Shown piece after piece: positions 17,196 through 25,111 of a DNA stretch of 64,000 bases (positions within the stretch are counted from its first letter, which is position 1; every line of letters starts with the position of its first letter). Below the pieces are notes generated by a model. It searched no databases. It saw only the letters and a program-made list of their open reading frames with translations, and was not told the DNA's origin. This DNA comes from Fen-1058 sp964398185 (lineage in GTDB: Bacteria > Chloroflexota > Anaerolineae > Fen-1058): contig CAYNML010000014.1 in NCBI GenBank assembly GCA_964398185.1, positions 23,762-87,761 of the forward strand. The letters are read 5' to 3'. The position numbers and the translations under genes are program-made.

Positions 17196-18392
17196 TCACT
17201 GCCCCACGGCTTCACGCCGGCGCCGGGTGACGGCATCCACCGTCACGGCGGCCAGCAACACCGCCGCCGTGATCATGAACTTCAGCGACGATTCAAAGGC
17301 CAGCAGATCCATCCCGTTCGAAATCGATCCAATGACCAGCGCGCCGAGCAGCGCGCTCCACGCGGAGCCGCGTCCGCCGAACAAACTGGTGCCGCCGATG
17401 ACGGTGGCGGCGATGGCGTTCAAGAGAAAATCACTACCGCCCGATGATTGATTCACCGCCAACAGCCGTGAGGCTGCCAGCACGCCCGCAATTGCCGCAA
17501 TGGTTGACGCCAGCATGAACACCGAGATGCGAATGCGATCGACCTGAATGCCCGCGCGGCGCGCCGATTCCGCATTGCCGCCCACCGCGTAAATATGCCG
17601 CCCGTAGATCGTGCGTTTGGTCAGCCAGTCGATCAGAATCACCAGCCCCACAAAGATCACCGCCGCCAGCGGTAGACCGCGATCCATATAAAATATCAGC
17701 AGTGCGCTGATCACCACTACCGCTACCAGCGTGATGCGGACAACCAGGGTCTGCGTTGGGGGGGCGGCGAGTCCCGCGCGCAGCCGCCGGGATCGATCGA
17801 GAAACTGAAGGGCCGCATAACCCAGCACCAGCGCCGCGCCCAGCAGGACCCCGATCCACACATCCGTGAAGAACGTGCCCGCAATGCCGGTGATGAATGA
17901 ATCGCGCAGGTTGATGGTGCCGGTGCTGCCCAGGACCCAGAGCAGCGCGCCCTGCCAGGCGATCATGCCGGCCAGCGTAACGATAAACGACGGAATGCGC
18001 AGCTTGGTGATCCACGCGCCCTGAAACAACCCGATGCCCGCGCCGACCAGCATGCCGCTCAGTACTGCCAGCGGACCCGGCACGCCCGCCTTCACGTTCA
18101 GCACCGCCATCACGGCGGCGCACAAACCGCTGACCATGCCCGCTGACAGATCGATCTCGCCCAGCAGCAACACCAGGAACACCCCAATCGACAGCGTGCC
18201 CAGTGCCGCGATCTGCAACACCAGATTGGTCAGATTCAGCGGCGAAAGGAACTTGTCATTGGCCAGCCAGAAGATCAACCAGATGCTGCACAGCCCCAGC
18301 ACGATGGGAAACGAACCCCAGTCGGTGGTGAGCCAGCGGCGGCGCGGCTTCCGTGCGCCAGATTCAGTTGGCCAACGCGTATCAGCAGTCAT
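17196..18392 (-). CDS. Sugar ABC transporter permease of the sensor-linked system
   Basis: A 398-residue branched-type sugar permease with about ten helices. It has the conserved YAVGGNAESARRAGIQVDRI segment and the IGGTSLFGGRGSAWSALLGA segment. Its ATG overlaps the ATPase stop by four bases (ATGA), and the ABC-kinase fusion begins four bases after its own stop, so all three should be made together. A permease of this class normally binds two ATPase domains. Here one normal and one kinase-fused domain are available. Confidence 0.92.
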   Translation of the reverse strand: MTADTRWPTESGARKPRRRWLTTDWGSFPIVLGLCSIWLIFWLANDKFLSPLNLTNLVLQIAALGTLSIGVFLVLLLGEIDLSAGMVSGLCAAVMAVLNVKAGVPGPLAVLSGMLVGAGIGLFQGAWITKLRIPSFIVTLAGMIAWQGALLWVLGSTGTINLRDSFITGIAGTFFTDVWIGVLLGAALVLGYAALQFLDRSRRLRAGLAAPPTQTLVVRITLVAVVVISALLIFYMDRGLPLAAVIFVGLVILIDWLTKRTIYGRHIYAVGGNAESARRAGIQVDRIRISVFMLASTIAAIAGVLAASRLLAVNQSSGGSDFLLNAIAATVIGGTSLFGGRGSAWSALLGALVIGSISNGMDLLAFESSLKFMITAAVLLAAVTVDAVTRRRREAVGQ

Positions 18393-19213
18393 GAGGGTAT
18401 CCCGGCTTGTCGCCTGTCACGCCAGGCTGTTTCAGCGTTCCATTTATCGCCCGTAATCGCCGCGACGATCTGATCGGGTGAGGTGGTGTGCGCGTCAAAG
18501 GTACCGGCAGTGCGGCCCAGCCGCAACACCACAATCCGATCGCACACTTCAAAGATGGTGGCTAGCTGGTGGCTCACCACCACCACACCCAACCCTTGGG
18601 TGCGCAAGCGCTGGATGAGATCGAGCACCTGGCGTGTCTGCGCCACGCCCAGCGCGGCGGTCGGCTCATCCAGCAGGACGAGCTTGGAATTCCACATGAC
18701 CGCGCGGGCTACGGCCACCGCCTGGCGCTGTCCACCGGACAACGCCGCCGTCTTGACCCGGATGTCGGGCAAATCGACGGCCAGCCCGTGCAGCACATCC
18801 AGCGCGCGCTTCTCCATGGCGATCTCATCCACCGCGGCCAGCGGCCCGGTGTGCCCCTGCCCGGAATTCTCGCGGCCCAGATACAAATTGGCGACGACGT
18901 CCAAATTATCGCACAGCGCCAGATCTTGATACACGGTCTCAATGCCCAGTCGGGCCACGTCCTGCGGGTTGTGAATGATCTGGCGCCGGCCCTCAAAGCG
19001 ATACTCGCCGCCGTCGAACGGGAAAATCCCGGCGATTCCCTTGACCAGCGTGGACTTGCCCGCGCCATTGTCGCCCACCAGCCCCACCACTTCACCGGCG
19101 CGGACTTCAAAGTTTACATCGATCAGCGCCTGCACCGCGCCGAAGTGCTTGCTGATGCCGCACAGCTGCAACAGGGGCGGGGGGAGTGTCGGTGCCATCG
19201 GTCGATCGATCAC
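18389..19213 (-). CDS. Single-domain sugar ABC transporter ATP-binding protein
   Basis: A 274-residue ATPase with one canonical ABC domain: Walker A GDNGAGKST (47-55), LSGGQ (158-162), Walker B LVLLDEP with Glu183, and H-loop His215. Most transporters of this type use a two-domain ATPase. A single domain beside a second, degenerate domain fused to a kinase suggests a split pair. The residue numbering of the motifs nearly matches that of the fusion. The start is GTG; an ATG five codons in is an alternative, and neither has a strong ribosome site. Confidence 0.92.
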   Translation of the reverse strand: MIDRPMAPTLPPPLLQLCGISKHFGAVQALIDVNFEVRAGEVVGLVGDNGAGKSTLVKGIAGIFPFDGGEYRFEGRRQIIHNPQDVARLGIETVYQDLALCDNLDVVANLYLGRENSGQGHTGPLAAVDEIAMEKRALDVLHGLAVDLPDIRVKTAALSGGQRQAVAVARAVMWNSKLVLLDEPTAALGVAQTRQVLDLIQRLRTQGLGVVVVSHQLATIFEVCDRIVVLRLGRTAGTFDAHTTSPDQIVAAITGDKWNAETAWRDRRQAGIPS

Positions 19214-19239
19214 GAGCGCCTGAAGTTGTTAAAGAACAC

Positions 19240-20328
19240 CTACTGAATTCCGAACGCGCCGCAGTAGTCTTTGAGGTCGGGTGTGCAAATTTGCTCCACT
19301 GACCAAAACCGATCGGCGACGACAGTTTGCATCACATTGTCAATGGTGACTGAGACCGGCGTCAATAGAATGGAAGGAACGTCCAGCTTGCCGTTGTTGA
19401 CGCGACTCGTGATCTTGGATTCGTCGGGCTGTGCGCCGTGGCACAGCGCGTAGGCCAGTTCGGCGGCGGCGTTGGCTTCCGGCTTGATGGCTTTGTACAC
19501 GGTCATGTACTGTTCGCCGGCCAGAATGCGCTGAATGGCCGCCAGTTCGGCATCCTGTCCGGTGACGGGCGGCAGCGGTTGAATGCCGGCCGCCTTCATC
19601 GCGGCGATGGCGCCGCCGGCGGTGCCATCGTTCGCCGCGTACACCCCATCGACGCGATTGTTCAACGTCGTCAAGGCCTGCTCCATTTCGCGCTGCGCCT
19701 TGTCGGGGCTCCAGTCGGGCGTGTCGTACTCTTTGGCGATGTTCACCTGGCCGTCGAGCACGCTGTGTGCGCCGCGCTTGAAGAGAATGGCATTGTTGTC
19801 GGTGGGCGAGCCGTTGATCATCACGATGGTTGGATGGTCTTTACCGGACAGCGCCTGCAGCAGGGCGCGGCCCTGCAGTCGGCCGACTTCTTCATTGTCG
19901 AAAGAGATGTAGTACGTCACGCCGTCCGAACCCTTGATCAAGCGATCGTAGGCAATGACAGGCACCTGCTTGGACTTGGCCAGATCGGCGATCTTGGCCG
20001 CCGCATCCGAATCCACCGGGTCCAGCACCAGCACCGTCGCCCCGTTGGTCAGTGCTGCTTCGGCCTGCTGCTGCTGCGTCGCCGCGTCCTGATTAGCGTT
20101 GTTGTAAATGAGGTACTGCTCGTCAAAGCCCAATTCCTTCAGGCGATTTTTGAAGTTGGGCAAGTCCTGCGTCTCGTAACGCGCCGTCTTCGTCTCGGGG
20201 AGCAAGAACGCAATACGGCACGCCTGGTCGTTGAGCGATTGAGCTGCCGTTTGAGGTCGACAGGCCACTCCGCCCAGTGCGAACAAAATCAGCCAACCGA
20301 TGAGTTGAAGCGTGCGTTTCAACCACAT
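19240..20328 (-). CDS. Sugar-binding lipoprotein of the sensor-linked system
   Basis: A 362-residue XylF/RbsB-type periplasmic-binding protein with a signal helix and lipobox ending GGVAC (lipid Cys at residue 23). Features shared with the other binding protein here are CRIAFLLPETKTARYETQD, VIAYDRLIKGSDGVTYYISF and GSPTDNNAILF. It is the first gene of the minus-strand run. The ATG is preferred over an earlier in-frame codon 45 bases upstream because it places the signal peptide at the N terminus. No clear Shine-Dalgarno is seen. Confidence 0.9.
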   Translation of the reverse strand: MWLKRTLQLIGWLILFALGGVACRPQTAAQSLNDQACRIAFLLPETKTARYETQDLPNFKNRLKELGFDEQYLIYNNANQDAATQQQQAEAALTNGATVLVLDPVDSDAAAKIADLAKSKQVPVIAYDRLIKGSDGVTYYISFDNEEVGRLQGRALLQALSGKDHPTIVMINGSPTDNNAILFKRGAHSVLDGQVNIAKEYDTPDWSPDKAQREMEQALTTLNNRVDGVYAANDGTAGGAIAAMKAAGIQPLPPVTGQDAELAAIQRILAGEQYMTVYKAIKPEANAAAELAYALCHGAQPDESKITSRVNNGKLDVPSILLTPVSVTIDNVMQTVVADRFWSVEQICTPDLKDYCGAFGIQ

Positions 20329-20352
20329 AATCGTTGCGAGTGTGACGGCTGT

Positions 20353-20374
20353 ATCATAACCAGCTTGGGCCATT
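20353..20374 (-). promoter_or_regulatory. Candidate promoter of the sugar-sensor operon
   Basis: On the minus strand TATGAT lies about 25 bases before the binding-protein ATG, preceded by a weak TTCCCA-like element 16 bases upstream. It sits in the 231-base divergent interval shared with the response-regulator gene, where autoregulation would be expected. The same interval carries an inverted repeat (TCCCCC...GGGGGA near 20413-20436). Confidence 0.35.
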
Positions 20375-20547
20375 TGGGAATGACCTCTTCCCCCTCTTCA
20401 CTACCGCAAAATCCCCCATTTGGGGCAGGGGGAAACTCCCTATCCTCTCACGCCGTTTCTCCGGCCAGAAAACTAATTCCTGACGCGCTCGGCCATCTCG
20501 TCTTCAAGTTCAAGCGTGCAGCTATGTTCAATTCGCCCAAGTTGTTG

Positions 20548-20553
20548 CATAAT
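20548..20553 (+). promoter_or_regulatory. Candidate -10 of the response-regulator gene (leaderless start)
   Basis: CATAAT ends seven bases before the chosen ATG, so transcription would begin at or next to the start codon, giving a leaderless message. No Shine-Dalgarno is present, which agrees. The -35 region is weak, so this is tentative. Confidence 0.3.
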
Positions 20554-20559
20554 GGCGGT

Positions 20560-21618
20560 ATGTCACTCACACGGGTCATCCTGGCCGATGATCATGAAAT
20601 TGTGCGCGCCGGGCTGCGCAATGCGCTGCTCGAACTACCCGATCTGGAGATCGTGTCGGAAGTAGGTAACGGCCCCGATCTGATCGCGGCGCTGGCTCAG
20701 CACCCGATCGATCTCCTCATCGTCGATGTCGCCATGCCCGACTTCGATCCGATCGGTGCGGTCAAGCAGATCAAGACGCAGTATCCAACTCTCAAGGTGC
20801 TGGTGGTCAGCGCGCACGCCGACGAGTCTTACCTGGTGGGCCTGCTGGATGTCGGCGTCGATGGCTATCACTTGAAAGATCAACCGCTGGCCGATCTGCA
20901 CCTGGCCGTACAGCGCGTCCTCGCCGGCGAGCGCTGGATCTCCAGCCCGCTCGTTGAGCGGTTATTGCACCACCGATCGGCTGGGCCGCCCTCCACGGCC
21001 CCGCTCCCCCAACTCACCCGCCGCCAGCGCGAACTGCTCCGGCTGTTGGCGCAAGGACACGACAATCGCAAGATCGCGCAAGTCACCGGCCTCAGCGTCA
21101 AGACCATCGAGAATCACCTCACGCGCCTATATCGCTCGTTGGGCGTGTACAGCCGATCGGAAGCGTTGAGTTACCTCATGCGCCATCCTGAACTGCTGGC
21201 CACGACCGGGCAGGACCTTGCTGAAAAACAAGTCGAACTTGAGGCTGGCAAATCACTCTCGGTGCTGTTGGTCGACGACAATCCGCGCTATCGCCAACAG
21301 CTCAGCCGCATGATCGGCAAGACGTACGCCGCCGCCCTGTTGTACGAAGCCGACGACGTGAGCGAAGCCGTGCGCCTGGCCGAAAGCGTGAAACCCAACC
21401 TCGCGCTCATCGATGTCGTCTTGACGGACGAAGATGGCATCTACTGCACGCGCCGCGTAAAAGCCGTCTCGCCCGCCACGCGCGTTGTTTTGATCAGCGC
21501 CTATCCCGATCGGGAATTCCACCGTTTGGGGTTGAGCGCGGGCGCGGTCGCCTTCCTCGACAAGAAAGACCTCGACGCCGCCGCCGTGCGCCAGGTCATC
21601 GACGATGCGCTGGGATGA
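20560..21618 (+). CDS. Response regulator with receiver-LuxR HTH-receiver architecture
   Basis: A 352-residue protein. The first receiver (about 1-125) has DD at 10-11, phosphoacceptor Asp56 in LLIVDVAMP, Ser84 and Lys106. A NarL/LuxR-type helix-turn-helix (about 150-208) has LTRRQRELLRLLAQGHDNRK. A second receiver (about 233-352) has DD at 239-240, Asp285 in LALIDVVLTDEDG, Ser313 and Lys335/336. Normal NarL regulators end after the HTH. It is divergent from the operon encoding the DesK/NarL-type kinase and is its natural partner. An in-frame ATG 36 bases upstream is possible. Confidence 0.92.
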   Translation: MSLTRVILADDHEIVRAGLRNALLELPDLEIVSEVGNGPDLIAALAQHPIDLLIVDVAMPDFDPIGAVKQIKTQYPTLKVLVVSAHADESYLVGLLDVGVDGYHLKDQPLADLHLAVQRVLAGERWISSPLVERLLHHRSAGPPSTAPLPQLTRRQRELLRLLAQGHDNRKIAQVTGLSVKTIENHLTRLYRSLGVYSRSEALSYLMRHPELLATTGQDLAEKQVELEAGKSLSVLLVDDNPRYRQQLSRMIGKTYAAALLYEADDVSEAVRLAESVKPNLALIDVVLTDEDGIYCTRRVKAVSPATRVVLISAYPDREFHRLGLSAGAVAFLDKKDLDAAAVRQVIDDALG

Positions 21619-21619
21619 A

Positions 21620-21679
21620 GAAATCGGGTTTCTTTCGGAAAAACACGCTGTGCCATCTGAACTGAAGAAACCCGATTTC
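21620..21679. repeat. Palindromic repeat, GGGTTTCT family, copy 2
   Basis: GAAATCGGGTTTCTT and AAGAAACCCGATTTC are perfect 15-base inverted arms 30 bases apart. The element begins two bases after the response-regulator stop and could stabilise or end that transcript, though no U tail follows. Confidence 0.65.
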
Positions 21680-21740
21680 GAAACGCGATTGCCCTCTCAT
21701 TCCCGCCGTGGTTTAATTACTTCAACGTTTGTTCCGTTAA

Positions 21741-21769
21741 AATCCGCGTCATCCGTGGTATCCGTGTCC
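21741..21769. repeat. Solo ATCCGTG-type repeat
   Basis: AATCCGCGTCATCCGTGG followed by TATCCGTGTCC is related to the 31-base inverted repeats at 42664-42694 and 43340-43370. Here it is single and overlaps the proposed start of the downstream gene. Confidence 0.55.
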
Positions 21770-22456
21770 CATCAAATAATCCTGCGTAACATTCAACTGC
21801 ACATTGATGCCGACATGGTCCTGCGCGGGCAGGGCGCCGATCCGGCGGTGCTGCGTGCGCGTAAGCCGCGCCTCGTCGAGATTGCCGAGCAGGCCGTGCG
21901 AGAAGGCGCCAAGCTGATCGAACCAGCGGCGGTCTATCGCTTCGCGCCGATCGAAACGATGAAGCACGAGCGCCTGATCTTGACCGCCAGTGCTCCGCTC
22001 ACGGGATCGTTGATTGCGCAGCATCTTTCCCCGGCGCATTACCTGGCGCTGATCGTCTGCACCGTCGGCGCGGCCATCGACGATCGCATCGCGGCGCTCA
22101 TGCCGCGCGATCCGGCCTATGCGCTGGCGTTGGATGGTTATGGCTCGGCTGCGGCTGAAGCGCTGGGAACTGAAATCTGTGCGCGCCTGGAACAGGATGC
22201 AGCGCGCAGCGGTCACTGCGCCAGCGTGCCCATCAGCCCCGGCATGGTCGGCTGGCCGGTCGAGGTGGGACAGCCGCAGATCTTCAGCAACCTCGACGCC
22301 GACGCGATCGGCGTCACCTTGAACGACAGCGCGCAGATGATCCCGCGCAAATCCATTTCGCTGGTGCTGGGCTTTGCGCCTACGCCGTTTGAGGCGGGCA
22401 CGCCGTGCGACTTCTGCGCGCTGCGCCACACCTGCCGCTATCAACATCACGCTTAA
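21764..22456 (+). CDS. Cobalamin-dependent methionine synthase activation-domain-like protein
   Basis: A stand-alone protein of about 230 residues resembling the C-terminal reactivation domain of MetH. It has the central LALIVCTVGAAIDDRI segment, LDGYGSAAAEALGTEICARL and SPGMVGWPVEVGQPQIFSNL. The C terminus has CDFCALRHTC, a Cys cluster seen in free-standing versions that serve corrinoid proteins. The rest of MetH is not in the window. The GTG start is a guess: the frame is open further upstream, but through two repeat elements, so those residues are unlikely to be native. Confidence 0.75.
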   Translation: MSHQIILRNIQLHIDADMVLRGQGADPAVLRARKPRLVEIAEQAVREGAKLIEPAAVYRFAPIETMKHERLILTASAPLTGSLIAQHLSPAHYLALIVCTVGAAIDDRIAALMPRDPAYALALDGYGSAAAEALGTEICARLEQDAARSGHCASVPISPGMVGWPVEVGQPQIFSNLDADAIGVTLNDSAQMIPRKSISLVLGFAPTPFEAGTPCDFCALRHTCRYQHHA

Positions 22457-22489
22457 CCCATTCAAGCACTTCGTCCCGATCAGGTTGCC

Positions 22490-22518
22490 TTGACACGCGC
22501 CGTTTCACCGGGTACAAT
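22490..22518 (+). promoter_or_regulatory. Sigma-70-type promoter of the Zur-like gene
   Basis: Perfect TTGACA, a 17-base spacer, then TACAAT. It lies 44 bases before the GTG start, and the operator-like palindrome begins 15 bases downstream of the -10, overlapping the expected transcription start region. Confidence 0.85.
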
Positions 22519-22532
22519 CTGTTCGTGCTAAC

Positions 22533-22547
22533 TGAAAATGATTTTCA
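22533..22547. promoter_or_regulatory. Fur/Zur-box-like operator
   Basis: TGAAAATGATTTTCA is a perfect 7-1-7 palindrome matching the form of Fur-superfamily boxes. Placed just after the promoter, binding would block transcription of the regulator and probably the zinc-uptake genes downstream. Confidence 0.8.
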
Positions 22548-22561
22548 ATTAGATAAATCCC

Positions 22562-22993
22562 GTGAGTCTCGATCTGAAAACGCTCAACGCCCAACTTAGC
22601 GAGCAGGGCTACAAACTGACGCGGCAGCGCAAGGCCGTAGTGGAGGTGGTGACGCAGACGCACACACGCCTCAGCGCCGCCGATGTATTCACGCAAGCGC
22701 AACGGATGTGCCCCGATCTTGGCTTGACCACGGTCTATCGCACGCTGGAAATTCTGGAGCAGCTGGGCGTCATTCGCCGCGTGCATCTGGACGACGGGTG
22801 CGAGGCGTTTGCTCCCACCTCCATCGAGCACGGGCATTATTTGATTTGCGTCAACTGCCAGACGACGATCGAATTTGAGGGCTGCGATTTGACGGCGCTG
22901 CTCGAACGGATCGCAGGTCAAACGGGGTTCACCATCGAGCAGCACTGGCTGGAGTTGGTAGGGCTGTGTCCCAGGTGTCAGAAGAAAAAGTAG
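22562..22993 (+). CDS. zur: Fur-family zinc uptake regulator
   Basis: A 143-residue Fur-superfamily repressor. The N-terminal winged helix has GYKLTRQRKAVVEVV (16-30) and the recognition segment LGLTTVYRTLEILEQLGVIR (53-72). The C-terminal dimerisation domain has HGH (90-92), CVNC (96-99) and CPRC (136-139), the paired CxxC structural zinc site. Zur is preferred over Fur because znuA-znuC-znuB follow. The start is GTG with no visible Shine-Dalgarno. It has its own promoter and an overlapping palindromic operator, so it should be autoregulated by zinc. Confidence 0.88.
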   Translation: MSLDLKTLNAQLSEQGYKLTRQRKAVVEVVTQTHTRLSAADVFTQAQRMCPDLGLTTVYRTLEILEQLGVIRRVHLDDGCEAFAPTSIEHGHYLICVNCQTTIEFEGCDLTALLERIAGQTGFTIEQHWLELVGLCPRCQKKK

Positions 22994-23137
22994 CGACGAA
23001 CAAGATGAGCGAACCGGTGGTCAGACCGATTCGCTCAGGGCAAGAATCAGCGGGACGCTGCGCCTTGCGCGGTCATTGTAGCACGCTCAACCGACCCTCG
23101 CAAGACGCAGACATTTTTTTGACTAGGAGCGGCTACG

Positions 23138-24079
23138 ATGATGAAGAAAGTGTTGGTGTTGATGTTGCTGGGGGCGCTGTTGGCAGCGTGCCAATCGACG
23201 GGCCAGGCGGCTCAAGCGGGTGGGGAGAAAGCCGCCTTGAAGGTGATCGCCGCCGAGACGTTTCTGGCGGATATCGCGCAGAACGTGGCGGGCGATCGCG
23301 TGACAGTTGAATCGCTCATGCCGATCGGGGTTGATCCGCACGGCTTCGAGCCGACGCCGACCGACGTGGCGAAGATTACTGATAGTAACGTGCTCATCAT
23401 CAATGGCGGGGGCGTTGAAGAATTCATGGCGGAAGTGCTGGAAAACGCCGGCGGCCAGCGGGCGGTGATCGAAGCCTCGGCGGGGTTGACGCAACGCGAG
23501 CCGCGGGAAGGCGAACACGCGGAAGAGCATGCAGACGCGCACGAACACGAAGGCGATCCACACTTCTGGCTCGATCCGCAGAAGGTGATCAAGTACGTCG
23601 AGAACATCCGCGACGGGTTGAGCGCCGCCGATCCGGCAGGCACGGCGACGTACCAGGCCAATGCCGCGGCGTACATTGCGCAGTTGAAAGAACTCGATCG
23701 CTGGATCGCCGATCGGGTGGCCGAAGTGCCGGAAGCGAATCGCTTGCTGGTGACCAACCACGAGAGTTTTGGCTACTTTGCCGATCGGTATGGTTTCCAA
23801 ATCATTGGCACGGTGGTGCCCAGCGTCAGCAGCGGATCATCACCGTCGGCGCAGCAGCTGGCCGAATTAATCGATCACATCAAGGCAACGGGCGCAAAAG
23901 CGATCTTTTTGGAGACGGGTGCTAATCCGCAGTTGGCAGAACAAGTGGCGCAGGAAACGGGCAGTAAAGTCGTCACCAATTTGTATAGCCATTCGATTAC
24001 CGAACCGAGCGGCCCCGCGCCAACGTATATTGAGATGATGAAGTCCAACACAGCGGCCATCGTCACGGCGTTGAAGTGA
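23138..24079 (+). CDS. znuA: Zinc ABC transporter substrate-binding lipoprotein
   Basis: A 313-residue cluster A-I metal-binding protein with a lipoprotein signal ending LLAAC (Cys18). Candidate zinc ligands are His68 in GVDPHGFEPTP, His142 in GDPHFWLDP, and the later His in VTNHESFGYFADRYG. A His/Glu-rich loop (about 127-142) is typical of ZnuA rather than manganese binders. AGGAG precedes the ATG. No second Zur box is seen in the 144 bases after zur, so it may share the zur promoter. A 30-base hairpin without a T run lies there at 23007-23036. Confidence 0.93.
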   Translation: MMKKVLVLMLLGALLAACQSTGQAAQAGGEKAALKVIAAETFLADIAQNVAGDRVTVESLMPIGVDPHGFEPTPTDVAKITDSNVLIINGGGVEEFMAEVLENAGGQRAVIEASAGLTQREPREGEHAEEHADAHEHEGDPHFWLDPQKVIKYVENIRDGLSAADPAGTATYQANAAAYIAQLKELDRWIADRVAEVPEANRLLVTNHESFGYFADRYGFQIIGTVVPSVSSGSSPSAQQLAELIDHIKATGAKAIFLETGANPQLAEQVAQETGSKVVTNLYSHSITEPSGPAPTYIEMMKSNTAAIVTALK

Positions 24080-24081
24080 AA

Positions 24082-24120
24082 CGTGATGCGTAATGCGTAA
24101 CGAGTAATGCGTAACGAGTG
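24082..24120. repeat. GTAATGCGTAACGA-type tandem repeat
   Basis: Three imperfect units of GATGCGTAATGCGTAACGAG type fill the znuA-znuC junction. They belong to the same family as the long array around the assembly gap near 29540-29776 and the one at 57258-57355. Confidence 0.7.
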
Positions 24121-24124
24121 AAGT

Positions 24125-24961
24125 TTGGACAACTACGCTATTCAATCAGAAAGCAAAAATCAAAAATCCAAAATACCCGGCGAGCCGGCGCGTTTGGAAC
24201 TGCGCGACGTGTCAGCCGGCTATAACGGCAAGCTGATCCTGCACGACGTGTCGTTTCAGGTGCCGCATGGCGCGCGCGTCGCGGTGGTTGGCCCGAACGG
24301 CGCTGGCAAGTCCACCTTGTTCAAGGTGCTGGTGGGCTTGCTGCCCGCGCGCAGCGGCGAGGTGCTGATTCACGGTCTGCCGCTGGGCGCGCATCAAGAG
24401 TGCGTGGCGTACGTGCCGCAGCGCAACGACATCGATTGGCGCTTCCCGGTGACGGTGAGCGACGTGGTGATGATGGGCCGCTTCGGGCATCTGGGACGCT
24501 TGCAGCGGCCATCGCGACACGATCACGAGATCGTGCGGCACAGCCTGGAGCAGATGCGTATTGCGAATCTGGCCAAACGCTCCATCGACGAGTTGTCCGG
24601 CGGCCAGCAGCAGCGCGTGTTTCTGGCGCGGGCACTGGCGCAGGAGCCGCACATCCTGTTGATGGATGAGCCGTTCACCGGCGTGGATGCGGCCACACAG
24701 GAAGCCACGCTGGCGCTGCTGGACGATCTGCAGACGCAGCACGTGACGGCCATGATCTCCACGCACGATCTGAATCTGGCGGCGGCGCGGTTTGAGCAGG
24801 TGCTGCTGCTGAATCATCATGTGGTGGCGTATGGGCGGGTGGATGAAGTGTTCACACCGCAAGCGTTGAGTCAGGCTTTCAGCGGGCAGGTGCTGCTGCT
24901 GCCCAACGGCCTGGCGTTGGTGGATGAATGCTGCCCGCCCGATGAAGCAAGAGTATTGTAA
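24125..24961 (+). CDS. znuC: Zinc ABC transporter ATP-binding protein
   Basis: An ATPase of up to 278 residues with GPNGAGKST, the Q-loop YVPQRND, LSGGQQQRVFLARAL, LLMDEPFTGVD and STHDLN, as in ZnuC/MntB. The 5' end is uncertain. The longest frame starts with TTG inside a repeat and passes through AAAAATCAAAAATCC low-complexity sequence. The conserved part begins near LELRDVSAGYNGKL about 23 residues in. It energises the ZnuB permease. Confidence 0.9.
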   Translation: MDNYAIQSESKNQKSKIPGEPARLELRDVSAGYNGKLILHDVSFQVPHGARVAVVGPNGAGKSTLFKVLVGLLPARSGEVLIHGLPLGAHQECVAYVPQRNDIDWRFPVTVSDVVMMGRFGHLGRLQRPSRHDHEIVRHSLEQMRIANLAKRSIDELSGGQQQRVFLARALAQEPHILLMDEPFTGVDAATQEATLALLDDLQTQHVTAMISTHDLNLAAARFEQVLLLNHHVVAYGRVDEVFTPQALSQAFSGQVLLLPNGLALVDECCPPDEARVL

Positions 24962-24969
24962 AGGACGTC

Positions 24970-25091
24970 GTCATGCCCGCGTGCTTGTGGCGGGACTCCA
25001 GAGGTCTCGTTAGCCTCGAATCTGGATGCCCGACACGCCCTGCCGAAGGGACGAAGCGGGGGCGCGCCAGGCGAAAGCACTCGGGCATGAC
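24970..25091. repeat. Interspersed repeat family A, copy 2
   Basis: GTCATGCCCGCGTGC ... GCGGGACTCCAG ... CTGGATGCCCGA ... CTCGGGCATGAC. It fills the gap between znuC and znuB inside an operon, showing that copies are tolerated within transcripts. Confidence 0.8.
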
Positions 25092-25111
25092 CGTGTTCCA
25101 GAGGAAACACG

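Noticed and set aside
19438..20559. Long upstream extension of the response-regulator ORF
   Set aside because: It runs antisense through the sugar-binding protein gene and the divergent promoter; the conserved receiver begins at the ATG at 20560.
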